From assembly GCF_026625125.1 (NCBI RefSeq), contig NZ_CP113097.1:4388001-4452000 (forward strand): 64,000 nucleotides of DNA. The letters run 5' to 3'. Source of the stretch: Pseudomonas putida (GTDB taxonomy: Bacteria > Pseudomonadota > Gammaproteobacteria > Pseudomonadales > Pseudomonadaceae). Of the stretch, positions 18,234-26,344 are shown one piece after another. Below the pieces are notes generated by a model. It made no database searches. It was not told the origin of the DNA and worked only from the letters and a program-made list of their open reading frames with translations. The position numbers and the translations under genes are program-made. The number at the start of each line of letters is the position of its first letter. Position 1 is the first letter of the stretch.

Positions 18234-19235
18234 ATGTTCACCACACACCTCAAGCGCATGGCTCATACCGCCCTGGCAGCCTTGGCACTGAGCCTGGCAG
18301 CCCAGGCCCAGGCCGAGCCGACAAAGGTCACCTACCTGCTGCCTGCACCACCCAGCCTGCCAGCGTTCGCGCCGTGGATCATCGCCAAGGAGAAAGGCTA
18401 CTACCAGGCCCAGGATCTGGACCTGACTTTCATCGCCGCCAAAGGCGGCGTCGACGTGGCCAAGCAGATCGGCGCCGGCAACGCCCTGGTTGGCGGCGCC
18501 ATCGGTGATACGCCGATCATCGTGCGCCCCAATGGCATCCCGGTACGTGCAGTGGCGGTGCTCGGTGGCGGCGGGGTGACCATGATCGCGACCAACGCCG
18601 GCGAAAACATCCACTCGGTCAGCCAGCTCAAGGGCAAGACACTGACGGTGATGTCTTACTCCGACACCACCTACTACGCCCTGCTCGCTTCGTTGCGCAA
18701 GGCTGGTTTGAGCAAGGACGATGTGGATATCCAGGCAGCCGGCCCCTCGGGCGTGTGGCAACTGTTCTCGGCCAGCAAGGCCCAGGCCATGGCCGGGGTA
18801 CCGGACTGGGTGGTCAACGCTGAAGACGCCGGGCTCAAGTACGCGCTGATTCCACGCGAGCAGGTGTTCGAAAGCATGGCCCAGGCGATCCTCGCTTCAG
18901 ACGATGCCATCGAACATCACCCGCAGATCGTTCGCGGTGTGGTTCAGGCCACCCTGCGCGGCCTGCAGGACATCATCGATGACCCCAAGGCCGCCGCCGC
19001 CACCTTCGCCCGTGCAGTCCCGGCTTACGCCGGCAAAGAGGCCTCGCTGGAAAAGACCCTGCGCCTGTACGTGGAATACGTGTACGCCGGCCAGCCGGTA
19101 CTCGGCCGCATCGACCCGGTGCGCCTGGACACCGTGCGCAAGTTCTACGTCAGCGAGGGCATCGTCAACCGCGAACCCAAGCTCGAAGAGCTCTACAGCA
19201 ACCAGTTCATCGAAACCCGAACCGCGGCCCAATGA
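18234..19235 (+). CDS. ABC transporter periplasmic substrate-binding protein (SsuA/NrtT-like)
   Basis: 333 aa with a signal peptide (AALALSLAAQAQA, cleavage about residue 27). The mature protein has the NMT1/SsuA fold marks: FAPWIIAKEKGYYQAQDLDLTFIAAKGG, then GAIGDTPIIVRPNG and LKGKTLTVMSYSDTTYYALL. It binds the transported compound in the periplasm. Members of this family serve sulfonates, thiamine precursors, phthalates and other aromatics; the ligand cannot be read from sequence. It sits between ATPase and permease. Confidence 0.88.
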   Translation: MFTTHLKRMAHTALAALALSLAAQAQAEPTKVTYLLPAPPSLPAFAPWIIAKEKGYYQAQDLDLTFIAAKGGVDVAKQIGAGNALVGGAIGDTPIIVRPNGIPVRAVAVLGGGGVTMIATNAGENIHSVSQLKGKTLTVMSYSDTTYYALLASLRKAGLSKDDVDIQAAGPSGVWQLFSASKAQAMAGVPDWVVNAEDAGLKYALIPREQVFESMAQAILASDDAIEHHPQIVRGVVQATLRGLQDIIDDPKAAAATFARAVPAYAGKEASLEKTLRLYVEYVYAGQPVLGRIDPVRLDTVRKFYVSEGIVNREPKLEELYSNQFIETRTAAQ

Positions 19236-19264
19236 CGGCCCGGCAATGACAAGGTAAGCGCCCG

Positions 19265-20041
19265 ATGAGAAAGCTCAACCCTTCCGTGGCCGGCAGCATC
19301 GCCCTGCTGGTCTTGTTCCTGGTGCTCTGGCAATGGGGCCCGGGGCTGGTCGGCATGCCCGAGTTCGTCATGCCGCAACTGAGCCGGGTGGCTCAGGAAA
19401 GCGTGCTGATGTGGCATTCCGGCGGCCTGCTGGAACACACCCTGATCACCGCCTTCGAAATCATCGTCGGCTTCGCCCTTGGTGCTCTGCTGGGGGTCGC
19501 TATCGGCGTCTCGCTGGGGCTGTCGCCCTCGGCCGAAGCGATGCTTTCACCTTACATCCTGGCGCTGCAGATCGCGCCCAAGGTGGCCTTCGCCCCGCTG
19601 TTCGTGATGTGGTTGGGCTACACCATCTACCCGAAGATCCTCATCGCCATCCTGATCGTGTTCTTCCCGGTGATGATCAACGTGCTTTCGGCCATCCGCA
19701 CCGTCGACCCCGACATGATCAACCTGGTGCGCACCATGAACGCCAGCCGCTGGCAGATCTTCCGCCTGGTGGAGTTCCCTTCGGCCATGGCCGCGTTGTT
19801 CTCCGGCCTGCGCATCGCCTCGACCCTGGCCGTGATCGGCGTCACCGTCGGCGAGCTGGTGGGCGGCAACCAGGGCCTGGGCTTCCTGCTGGTGGATGCC
19901 GAAGGCCAGGGCAACACCGCAGGCGTGTTCGTCGCCATCGTCATGCTCACGCTGATCGGCGTACTCGCCTACGGCGCCGTGGTGTGGGCCGAGAAGCGCG
20001 TCCTGCACTACCTCCCCAAAGCCATGCTGAGTAGCCAATGA
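19265..20041 (+). CDS. ABC transporter permease (nitrate/sulfonate type)
   Basis: 258 aa with about six transmembrane segments. The EAA loop typical of SsuC/TauC is seen as MNASRWQIFRLVEFPSAMAALFSGLRIA (about residues 158-185). It would form the homodimeric inner-membrane channel for the ATPase and binding protein upstream. Its TGA overlaps the ATG of the next gene (SDR), showing that transporter and enzymes are one operon. Confidence 0.9.
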   Translation: MRKLNPSVAGSIALLVLFLVLWQWGPGLVGMPEFVMPQLSRVAQESVLMWHSGGLLEHTLITAFEIIVGFALGALLGVAIGVSLGLSPSAEAMLSPYILALQIAPKVAFAPLFVMWLGYTIYPKILIAILIVFFPVMINVLSAIRTVDPDMINLVRTMNASRWQIFRLVEFPSAMAALFSGLRIASTLAVIGVTVGELVGGNQGLGFLLVDAEGQGNTAGVFVAIVMLTLIGVLAYGAVVWAEKRVLHYLPKAMLSSQ

Positions 20042-20805
20042 TGAGCAGCTTCAACAACCTTCTCCAGGGCCGCCGCGTGCTGGTCACAGGTGGTGCCCGC
20101 GGGCTGGGCTATGCCTTTGCCCAGGCCATAGCCCAGGCCGGCGCACGGGTGGTCATCGCCGATGTGCTCGCCGGGCGTGTGCAACAGGCTGCCTGCGAGC
20201 TGAGCGGTATGGGCCTGGATGTCAGCGGCGTCAGCCTGGACCTTGCCAGCCCCGAGTCCATCGAGACCTGCATCGAGCGCACGGTCAAACGCCTGGGCGG
20301 CCTGGACGGCCTGGTCAACAACGCCTCGATCACCAATTCCGGCGGCAAGAGCTGCGAGGAACTGGACATCGAGACCTGGGACCAGGTCATGCAGGTGAAT
20401 GTGCGCGGCACCTGGCTGATGACCCGCGCCGCCCTCCCGGCACTGCGCGAAAGTGGCCGTGGCGCGGTCATCAACCTGGCGTCCGACACCCCCCTGTGGG
20501 GTGCACCGAACCTGCTGGCCTATGTCGCCAGCAAAGGGGCGGTGATCGCCATGACCCGCAGCCTGGCCCGCGAGCTGGGCAACGCCAACATCACCGTCAA
20601 CGCCATCGCCCCCGGCCTGGTGCTGGTCGAAGCCACCGCCTATGTGCCCGAGGCCCGCCACCGCCTGTACACCGAACAACGGGCAATCCAGCGCCCGCAA
20701 CTGCCCGACGACGTCAGTGGCGCGGTGCTGTTCGCCCTGTCCGACTTGTCGCGCTTCATCACTGGACAAACCCTGCCGGTCAACGGCGGGTTCGTCATGC
20801 CCTGA
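20038..20805 (+). CDS. SDR family NAD(P)-dependent oxidoreductase
   Basis: 255 aa classical short-chain dehydrogenase. It has the cofactor motif TGGARGLG (about 16-23), NNAS in the NAG position (about 92), and the catalytic pair YxxxK in YVASKGA (about 161-165) with an upstream Ser in NLASD. The C-terminus SRFITGQTLPVNGGF is standard. Likely oxidises or reduces an alcohol or cis-diol intermediate of the pathway. A second SDR is encoded 2.2 kb downstream. ATG 20038 or 20041 may be used; both are in frame. Confidence 0.88.
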   Translation: MMSSFNNLLQGRRVLVTGGARGLGYAFAQAIAQAGARVVIADVLAGRVQQAACELSGMGLDVSGVSLDLASPESIETCIERTVKRLGGLDGLVNNASITNSGGKSCEELDIETWDQVMQVNVRGTWLMTRAALPALRESGRGAVINLASDTPLWGAPNLLAYVASKGAVIAMTRSLARELGNANITVNAIAPGLVLVEATAYVPEARHRLYTEQRAIQRPQLPDDVSGAVLFALSDLSRFITGQTLPVNGGFVMP

Positions 20806-20820
20806 GCAAAGGAGACCTTC

Positions 20821-21360
20821 ATGACCGACCTCTCTGTGCAACACGACGCCCCCAAGACCTGGGACCGCCCCGCCGACGCCGACCTGGCCAGCTGGATGCA
20901 GACGCGCATCGCGCGCTATGAAACGCGCCGCTACGACTGGGATGCGCTGAAGTTCCAGGCCGACTACGACCCCAAGTACCGCCGCGCGCAGATGCGCTAC
21001 GTGGGCACCGGCGGCACGGGCGTTGGCAGTGACATGAACACTATTGCCTCCGAGCACTTCACCTTCTCCACCATGGTCATCCCAGCCGGCCACGAAGGCC
21101 CGCCCCACCTGCACACCGACGTCGAGGAAGTGTTCTTCGTGCTGCGCGGCAAGCTCAAGGTGATCATCGAAAAAGACGGCGAGCGCTTCGAAACCATCCT
21201 CACCGACCGCGACCTGATCTCGGTGCCGCCAGGGGTGTACCGCGAAGAGATCAATGTGGGTGACGAGGACGCACTGATGTGCGTGATGCTCGGTGCCAAG
21301 AAGCCGTTGACCCCGACCTATCCACCAGCGCACCCGCTGGCCTCGATCAAGCGCGGGTAA
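20821..21360 (+). CDS. Cupin-domain protein
   Basis: 179 aa. Cupin motif 1 is complete: PAGHEGPPHLHTDVEEVFFV with two His and one Glu as metal ligands (about residues 85-105). Motif 2 (SVPPGVYREEINVG) lacks the usual His, so metal binding may be partial. It could be a small dioxygenase, isomerase or binding protein for the pathway substrate. GGAGACCTTC precedes the ATG. It follows the SDR by 15 bp and precedes the hydrolase by 4 bp. Confidence 0.82.
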   Translation: MTDLSVQHDAPKTWDRPADADLASWMQTRIARYETRRYDWDALKFQADYDPKYRRAQMRYVGTGGTGVGSDMNTIASEHFTFSTMVIPAGHEGPPHLHTDVEEVFFVLRGKLKVIIEKDGERFETILTDRDLISVPPGVYREEINVGDEDALMCVMLGAKKPLTPTYPPAHPLASIKRG

Positions 21361-21364
21361 GCCG

Positions 21365-22222
21365 ATGATGCCGATCACCCTCATCGCCCCCTTGCTCAGC
21401 CTGCTCGAACAGCGCTTCGCCGAACGCCTGCTACGCCTTGGCCAGGGCCTGCAGGCAGTACGTGAAGCGGGCAGCGGCGCTGCCATCGTGCTGCTGCATG
21501 GCATCGGCTCGGGCGCGGCCAGCTGGTTGCAAGTGGCCTTGAACCTGAGCGAGCGGGCACGGGTGATCGCCTGGGATGCCCCCGGCTATGGCCAGTCCAC
21601 GCCACTGCCCAAGGCTGTGCCGGGCGCCAGCGACTATGCCGGGCGCTTGCTGCAGACACTCGACGCCTTGGGCATTGAGCGCTGTGTGCTGGTCGGCCAT
21701 TCCCTGGGGGCGCTGACTGCCGCCGCGTTCGCCCAGGCCCACCCGCAGCGGGTCAAGCGCCTGGTACTGCTCAGCCCGGCACGCGGTTACGGCGCGCAAC
21801 CGGCGCAAGGGCTGGCCGTGCGCAGCAAACGCCTGCACAGCCTGGCGCACCTGGGCATCGGGCAAATGGCCCGCGAGCGCAGTGCACATTTGCTCTCGCC
21901 AGACGCAGGTGCCCAGGCGCTGGCCTGGGTGCAGTGGAACATGGCGCGGCTACAGCCGCACGGCTACCGCCAGGCCATCGAGCTGCTGTGCGGCGACCAG
22001 CTGTTGCGCCACGCGCCGCTGGCAGTGCCCTGCGAAGTGCACTGCGGCAGCGCCGACAGCATCACCCGCGCCGACGACTGCCAGGCCTTGGCCGACGCTC
22101 TGGGCGCCCCTTTCTACCTGATACCCGGCGCTGGCCATGCCTGCGCCATCGAACAACCCGACACGGTGACGGGCCTGCTGGCCCGCGCCCTCGACGCCTC
22201 TCTCACAGGTAGCGCGCTATGA
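21365..22222 (+). CDS. Alpha/beta hydrolase, meta-cleavage-hydrolase-like
   Basis: 285 aa. An oxyanion-hole HGIGSG segment (about 43-48), nucleophile GHSLGA (about 115-120) and C-terminal His in GAGHACAIEQP (about 257) make a complete alpha/beta-hydrolase fold. Its size and context beside an extradiol-type dioxygenase suit a C-C bond hydrolase of a meta-cleavage pathway, although simple esterase or lactonase activity cannot be excluded. Its TGA overlaps the IclR gene start (ATGA). Confidence 0.82.
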   Translation: MMPITLIAPLLSLLEQRFAERLLRLGQGLQAVREAGSGAAIVLLHGIGSGAASWLQVALNLSERARVIAWDAPGYGQSTPLPKAVPGASDYAGRLLQTLDALGIERCVLVGHSLGALTAAAFAQAHPQRVKRLVLLSPARGYGAQPAQGLAVRSKRLHSLAHLGIGQMARERSAHLLSPDAGAQALAWVQWNMARLQPHGYRQAIELLCGDQLLRHAPLAVPCEVHCGSADSITRADDCQALADALGAPFYLIPGAGHACAIEQPDTVTGLLARALDASLTGSAL

Positions 22223-23046
22223 ACGAAATGGATCCGTCGAAGGAAAACCAGGACAAGTACATTGTCCCGGGCCTGGAACGCGGCCTGCTGCTGCTGTGCG
22301 AATTCAGCCGGCAGAACCGTACCCTGACCGCCCCCGAGCTGGCCCGGCGCCTGTCGCTGCCGCGCTCGACCATCTTCCGCCTGCTGACCACCCTGGAAAC
22401 CATGGGCTTCGTCACCCGCAGCGGCAACGAATACCGCCTGGGCATGTCGGTGCTGCGCCTGGGCTTCGAATACCTGGCCTCGCTGGAGCTGACCGAACTG
22501 GGCCAGCCACTGCTGGCACGGCTGTGCGATCGCCTGAACTACCCAAGCAACCTGGTGGTGCGCGACGGCCGCTCGATCGTCTACGTGGCCAAGGTTTCAC
22601 CGCCCTCGGTGTTCTCCAGCGCAGTCACCGTCGGCACACGCCTGCCTGCCCATGCCACGGTGCTTGGGCGCATCCTGCTGGCCGACCTGAGCCTGAGCGA
22701 GTTGCGTGAGCTGTATCCCGAAGAACACCTGGAGCAGTTCTCGCCGTGCACGCCCAAAACCGTGCTGGAGCTGTTCGACCTGGTCCAGGCCGATCGCCTG
22801 CGCGGCTATGTCAGTGGCGAAGGCTTCTTCGAGTCGACCATCTCCACGGTGGCTGCCCCCGTACGTGATGACAGCGGACAGGTAGTCGCCGCGCTCGGCC
22901 TGACCATCCCGACCGTGCAGATCGGCCACGTCAATTTCGACAACCTGCTGGGCCAGGTACGGGGCAGCGCCGATGAGTTGTCGCGGTTGCTCAACTACAC
23001 GCCCAACACCGGTCACCACCGCGTCACCGCGCTGATGAGGGACTGA
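22219..23046 (+). CDS. IclR family transcriptional regulator
   Basis: 275 aa. The N-terminal winged helix (about residues 13-75) reads LERGLLLLCEFSRQNRTL, then LSLPRSTIFRLLTTLETMGFV. The C-terminal effector domain follows, with LPAHATVLGRILLA and GEGFFESTISTVAAPVRDDSG. IclR proteins control aromatic and short-chain acid catabolism in pseudomonads and respond to a pathway intermediate. Unusually it is embedded in mid-operon, translationally coupled to the hydrolase, so it should be co-induced with its pathway. It may bind the TnTCA-N4-TAAAAC sites, which is inference. Confidence 0.9.
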   Translation: MNEMDPSKENQDKYIVPGLERGLLLLCEFSRQNRTLTAPELARRLSLPRSTIFRLLTTLETMGFVTRSGNEYRLGMSVLRLGFEYLASLELTELGQPLLARLCDRLNYPSNLVVRDGRSIVYVAKVSPPSVFSSAVTVGTRLPAHATVLGRILLADLSLSELRELYPEEHLEQFSPCTPKTVLELFDLVQADRLRGYVSGEGFFESTISTVAAPVRDDSGQVVAALGLTIPTVQIGHVNFDNLLGQVRGSADELSRLLNYTPNTGHHRVTALMRD

Positions 23047-23047
23047 G

Positions 23048-23845
23048 ATGAACCCCTACCCACTTCAAGACAGCACGGTGATCGTCACCGGCGGCTCGTC
23101 CGGCATCGGTTACGCCTGTGTCGAGCTGCTGCTCGAAGCCGGCGCCCGCGTCGCCTTCTGCGGGCGCAATGAAGACCGCCTGCGCAGTGCCGAAACCCGG
23201 CTGCGCCAACGCTTCCCCGAGGCAGGCCTGCTGGCCCAGGTGTGCGACGTGCTCGATGCCGAGTCGGTACGGGCCTTCGCCGCCGCCAGCCAAGCCGCGC
23301 TGGGCCCGGCCCAGGCGCTGGTCAACAATGCCGGCCAAGGCCGTGTGTCTACGTTTGCCGACACCACCGACCAGGCCTGGAACGACGAGCTGCACCTCAA
23401 GTTCTTTTCGGTCATCCACCCGGTACGCGCGTTCATGGCGCAACTGCAGGGCCAGCCCAACGCCTCGATCGTGTGCGTCAACTCGCTGCTGGCCAGCCAG
23501 CCCGAACCGCATATGGTCGCCACCTCGGCCGCCCGTGCCGGGCTGAAGAACATGGTGCGTTCGATGGCGTTCGAATTCGCCGAACACGGCATCCGGGTCA
23601 ACGGCATCCTCATCGGCCTGGTCGAGTCCGGGCAATGGCGCCGCCGCTTCGAAGCCCGCGAGGAGCGCGACCTGGACTGGTCGCAATGGACCGCACAGCT
23701 GGCGCAACGCAAACACATTCCCTTGGGCCGCCTTGGCCTGCCGAAGGAAGCGGCGCAGGCGATCCTGTTCCTGGCTTCGCCTCTGTCGGCCTACACCACT
23801 GGCAGTCATATCGATGTATCCGGAGGCCTGTCCCGTCATGCGTAA
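23048..23845 (+). CDS. SDR family oxidoreductase (second in operon)
   Basis: 265 aa. Cofactor motif TGGSSGIGYA (about 15-24) and NNAGQG (about 94-99) are present. The catalytic region is altered: where YxxxK is expected the sequence is MVATSAARAGLKNMVRSMAFEF, with no clear Tyr-x3-Lys. This is the SDR subgroup in which Ser/Ala replaces Tyr, so normal dehydrogenase chemistry is doubtful. It ends GSHIDVSGGLSRHA. It overlaps the ThDP enzyme start by 8 bp. Confidence 0.83.
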   Translation: MNPYPLQDSTVIVTGGSSGIGYACVELLLEAGARVAFCGRNEDRLRSAETRLRQRFPEAGLLAQVCDVLDAESVRAFAAASQAALGPAQALVNNAGQGRVSTFADTTDQAWNDELHLKFFSVIHPVRAFMAQLQGQPNASIVCVNSLLASQPEPHMVATSAARAGLKNMVRSMAFEFAEHGIRVNGILIGLVESGQWRRRFEAREERDLDWSQWTAQLAQRKHIPLGRLGLPKEAAQAILFLASPLSAYTTGSHIDVSGGLSRHA

Positions 23846-25520
23846 CGAAAATACTGTCACCGTCGGTGCCGTCATCACCGCGTTCCTGGAGCAATGCGAC
23901 GTCAGGGCGGCGTTCGGCGTGATCTCGATTCACAACATGCCGATCCTCGATGCCTTCGCTGTGCGCGGCAATATCCGCTTCGTCATGGCCCGCGGCGAAG
24001 CCGGGGCGACCAACATGGCCGATGCCTATGCCCGCAGCATCGGCGGCCTGGGCGTGTGCCTGACCTCCACCGGTACGGCTGCCGGCAACGCCGCCGGGGC
24101 CATGGTCGAAGCGCTGACCGCCGGTACCCCACTGCTGCACATCACCGGGCAGATCGAAACCCCCTACTTGGACCAGGAGCTGGCCTACATTCACGAGGCC
24201 CGCGACCAGCTGACCATGCTCAAGGCCGTGTCCAAGGCAGCGTTTCGCGTGCGCAGCGTCGAAACCGCGCTGAGCACCTTGAAGCTGGCCGTGCAGACCG
24301 CACTGACCGCCCCAACCGGCCCGGTCAGTGTAGAGATCCCGATCGATATCCAGTCAGCTTTCATCCCCATGCCGACCGACCTGTCGCCACTGCCTATCCC
24401 GGTCGCCGCACCTGCCGCCGAAGCCCTCGACCTGGTTGCCGAACGCCTGGCCAGCGCCACCCGCCCACTGCTGTGGCTGGGCGGCGGTGCCCGGCATGCC
24501 GGCGCGCAGGTCAAGCGCCTGCTGGACATGGGCGTCGGCGTGATCACCTCGACTCAAGGCCGTGGCGTGGTCAACGAAGACGATGAGCGCTGCCTGGGAG
24601 CCTTCTCGCAGAACAAGCTGGTCGAAGGCTTCATGCAGACCTGCGATGCCCTGGTAGTAGCGGGCTCGCGCCTGCGCAGCAATGAGACCTTCAAGTACGC
24701 CCTGAAGCTGCCGCGCACGACCCTGCGCATCGACGTCAACCCGGCCATCGAAGGCCGCAGCTACCCCAGCGACCTGTTCATCTGTGGCGACGCCGCGCTG
24801 GCCCTGCAGGGCCTGGCCGACCGCCTGCAGGGCCGCCTGAACATCGACCCAAGCTTCCTGCCCGAACTCAAGGCCGTGCGCGAGCAGGCACGCAAACAGC
24901 TGGTCGCCGACCTGGGCCCGTACGCATCGCTGGTGGAGCAGTTGCAGGCGCAGACTGGGCGCAACTTCACCTGGGTGCGCGACGTGACCCTGTCCAACAG
25001 CATCTGGGGCAACCGCCTGCTCAACCTCTATCACCCCCTGTCCGGTGTGCACGCGCTCGGCGGTGGCATCGGCCAAGGCCTGGCGATGGGCATCGGCGCT
25101 GCCGTGGCGGCGGCGCAAACGGCACCGGAGCGCAAGGTGTTCGCCCTGGCTGGCGATGGTGGCTTCATTCTCAACCTGGGTGAGCTGGCGACCCTGGTGC
25201 AGGAGAACGCCAACGTGGTCATCCTGCTCATGAACGACCAGCGCTATGGCGTTATCCGCAACATCCAGGACGCCATCTACGGTGCCCGCCACGCCTACGT
25301 CGAACTGCACACGCCGAACTACAGCAAGCTCTCGGAATCGCTGGGCCTGCGCCATGGGCTGGTCAGCGACCTGAAGCAGTTCGGTGAGGTGCTCGAAGGC
25401 GCGCTGGGCGCGCAAGGCCCGTTCCTGCTGGAAGTGGACATGCTCAGCGTGGGTGGCTTCGCTACCCAGTTCGCCGGCCCGCCCAACAGCGAAACCAAGG
25501 CGCAGAAGGCCACGGCCTGA
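23838..25520 (+). CDS. Thiamine-diphosphate-dependent decarboxylase/acetolactate-synthase-like enzyme
   Basis: 560 aa in the three-domain order of the ThDP family. The Glu that activates ThDP lies in ARGEAGATNMADAYAR (about residue 52), a central domain spans about 195-330, and the ThDP/Mg motif GDGGF...MND is at about 437-466. It is most like benzoylformate-decarboxylase or acetolactate-synthase relatives; no FAD-specific acetolactate synthase mark was recognised. Probable task: decarboxylation or carboligation of a 2-oxo acid in the pathway. ATG 23838 overlaps the previous SDR. The next gene starts 10 bp after the stop. Confidence 0.85.
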   Translation: MRNENTVTVGAVITAFLEQCDVRAAFGVISIHNMPILDAFAVRGNIRFVMARGEAGATNMADAYARSIGGLGVCLTSTGTAAGNAAGAMVEALTAGTPLLHITGQIETPYLDQELAYIHEARDQLTMLKAVSKAAFRVRSVETALSTLKLAVQTALTAPTGPVSVEIPIDIQSAFIPMPTDLSPLPIPVAAPAAEALDLVAERLASATRPLLWLGGGARHAGAQVKRLLDMGVGVITSTQGRGVVNEDDERCLGAFSQNKLVEGFMQTCDALVVAGSRLRSNETFKYALKLPRTTLRIDVNPAIEGRSYPSDLFICGDAALALQGLADRLQGRLNIDPSFLPELKAVREQARKQLVADLGPYASLVEQLQAQTGRNFTWVRDVTLSNSIWGNRLLNLYHPLSGVHALGGGIGQGLAMGIGAAVAAAQTAPERKVFALAGDGGFILNLGELATLVQENANVVILLMNDQRYGVIRNIQDAIYGARHAYVELHTPNYSKLSESLGLRHGLVSDLKQFGEVLEGALGAQGPFLLEVDMLSVGGFATQFAGPPNSETKAQKATA

Positions 25521-25530
25521 GGACCCCGCC

Positions 25531-26334
25531 ATGTTGCATATCACCATGATCGGCTGCGGTGCCATTGGCGTCGGTGTGCTTGAACTGCTGGAGAAAGACC
25601 CGCTGCTGTGCGTCGATGCGGTGATTGCCTCGGCCGGCTCTGAAGCGCTGGTACGCCAGCGACTGGCGAGCTTGCGCCGGCCACCGCAGGTCCTCACCGC
25701 CCTGCCGGCCGACGCGCGCCCTGACTTGCTGGTCGAATGCGCCGGCCACAAGGCGATCGAAGAGCACGTGCTGCCAGCGCTGGAGCGCGGCATCGCCTGC
25801 CTGATCGTCTCGGTTGGTGCACTGTCCGAGCCTGGCCTGGTCGAGCGCCTGGAAGCGGCAGCGGCACACGGCAACACGCGAATCGAGCTGCTGCCCGGCG
25901 CCATTGGCGGCATCGACGCACTGTCGGCCGCCAAGGTCGGCGGCCTGGACGCAGTCAGCTACACCGGCCGCAAACCGGCACAGGCCTGGCAAAACACACC
26001 CGCCGAGCAGGTCTGCGCGCTGGACGCCCTCACAGAAGCGACCGTGATCTTCGACGGCAGCGCCCGTGAGGCGGCGCGGCTGTACCCGAAAAACGCCAAC
26101 GTCGCGGCCACCCTGTCACTGGCCGGGCTGGGCCTCGACCGCACCCGTGTGACCCTGATCGCCGACCCGCTCAGCGAAGAAAACGTGCACAAGGTCGAAG
26201 CCCGCGGCGCCTTCGGCCGCTTCGAAATGAGCCTGCGCGGCAAACCGCTGCCGGCCAACCCGAAGACCTCGGCACTGACCGTCTACAGCGTGGTACGCGC
26301 CCTCGGCAACCACGCCCATGCCATTTCCATCTAG
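25531..26334 (+). CDS. nadX: L-aspartate-dehydrogenase-like protein (NadX family)
   Basis: 267 aa. An N-terminal Rossmann motif MIGCGAIGVGV (about 6-16), LLVECAGH (about 67), and a C-terminal domain with [18 protein letters not shown] and the conserved His in ENVHKVEARG, then NPKTSALTVYSVV. All are features of NadX-type L-aspartate dehydrogenase, which makes iminoaspartate/oxaloacetate from aspartate with NAD(P). Here the neighbours are ring-oxidising enzymes rather than nadA/nadC, so the real substrate may be a pathway amine or imine. ATG 25531 sits 10 bp after the previous stop. From memory, a homologue in a similar P. aeruginosa cluster has shown aspartate dehydrogenase activity. Confidence 0.85.
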   Translation: MLHITMIGCGAIGVGVLELLEKDPLLCVDAVIASAGSEALVRQRLASLRRPPQVLTALPADARPDLLVECAGHKAIEEHVLPALERGIACLIVSVGALSEPGLVERLEAAAAHGNTRIELLPGAIGGIDALSAAKVGGLDAVSYTGRKPAQAWQNTPAEQVCALDALTEATVIFDGSAREAARLYPKNANVAATLSLAGLGLDRTRVTLIADPLSEENVHKVEARGAFGRFEMSLRGKPLPANPKTSALTVYSVVRALGNHAHAISI

Positions 26335-26344
26335 GGGACTGCCA

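Noticed and set aside
20008..21504. 498-codon open frame on the minus strand
   Set aside because: Antisense shadow of the SDR and cupin genes; no ribosome-binding site or family features.
24354..25934. 526-codon open frame on the minus strand
   Set aside because: Antisense to the ThDP enzyme and aspartate-dehydrogenase-like gene; low-complexity Gln/Val/Ala composition, no motif.
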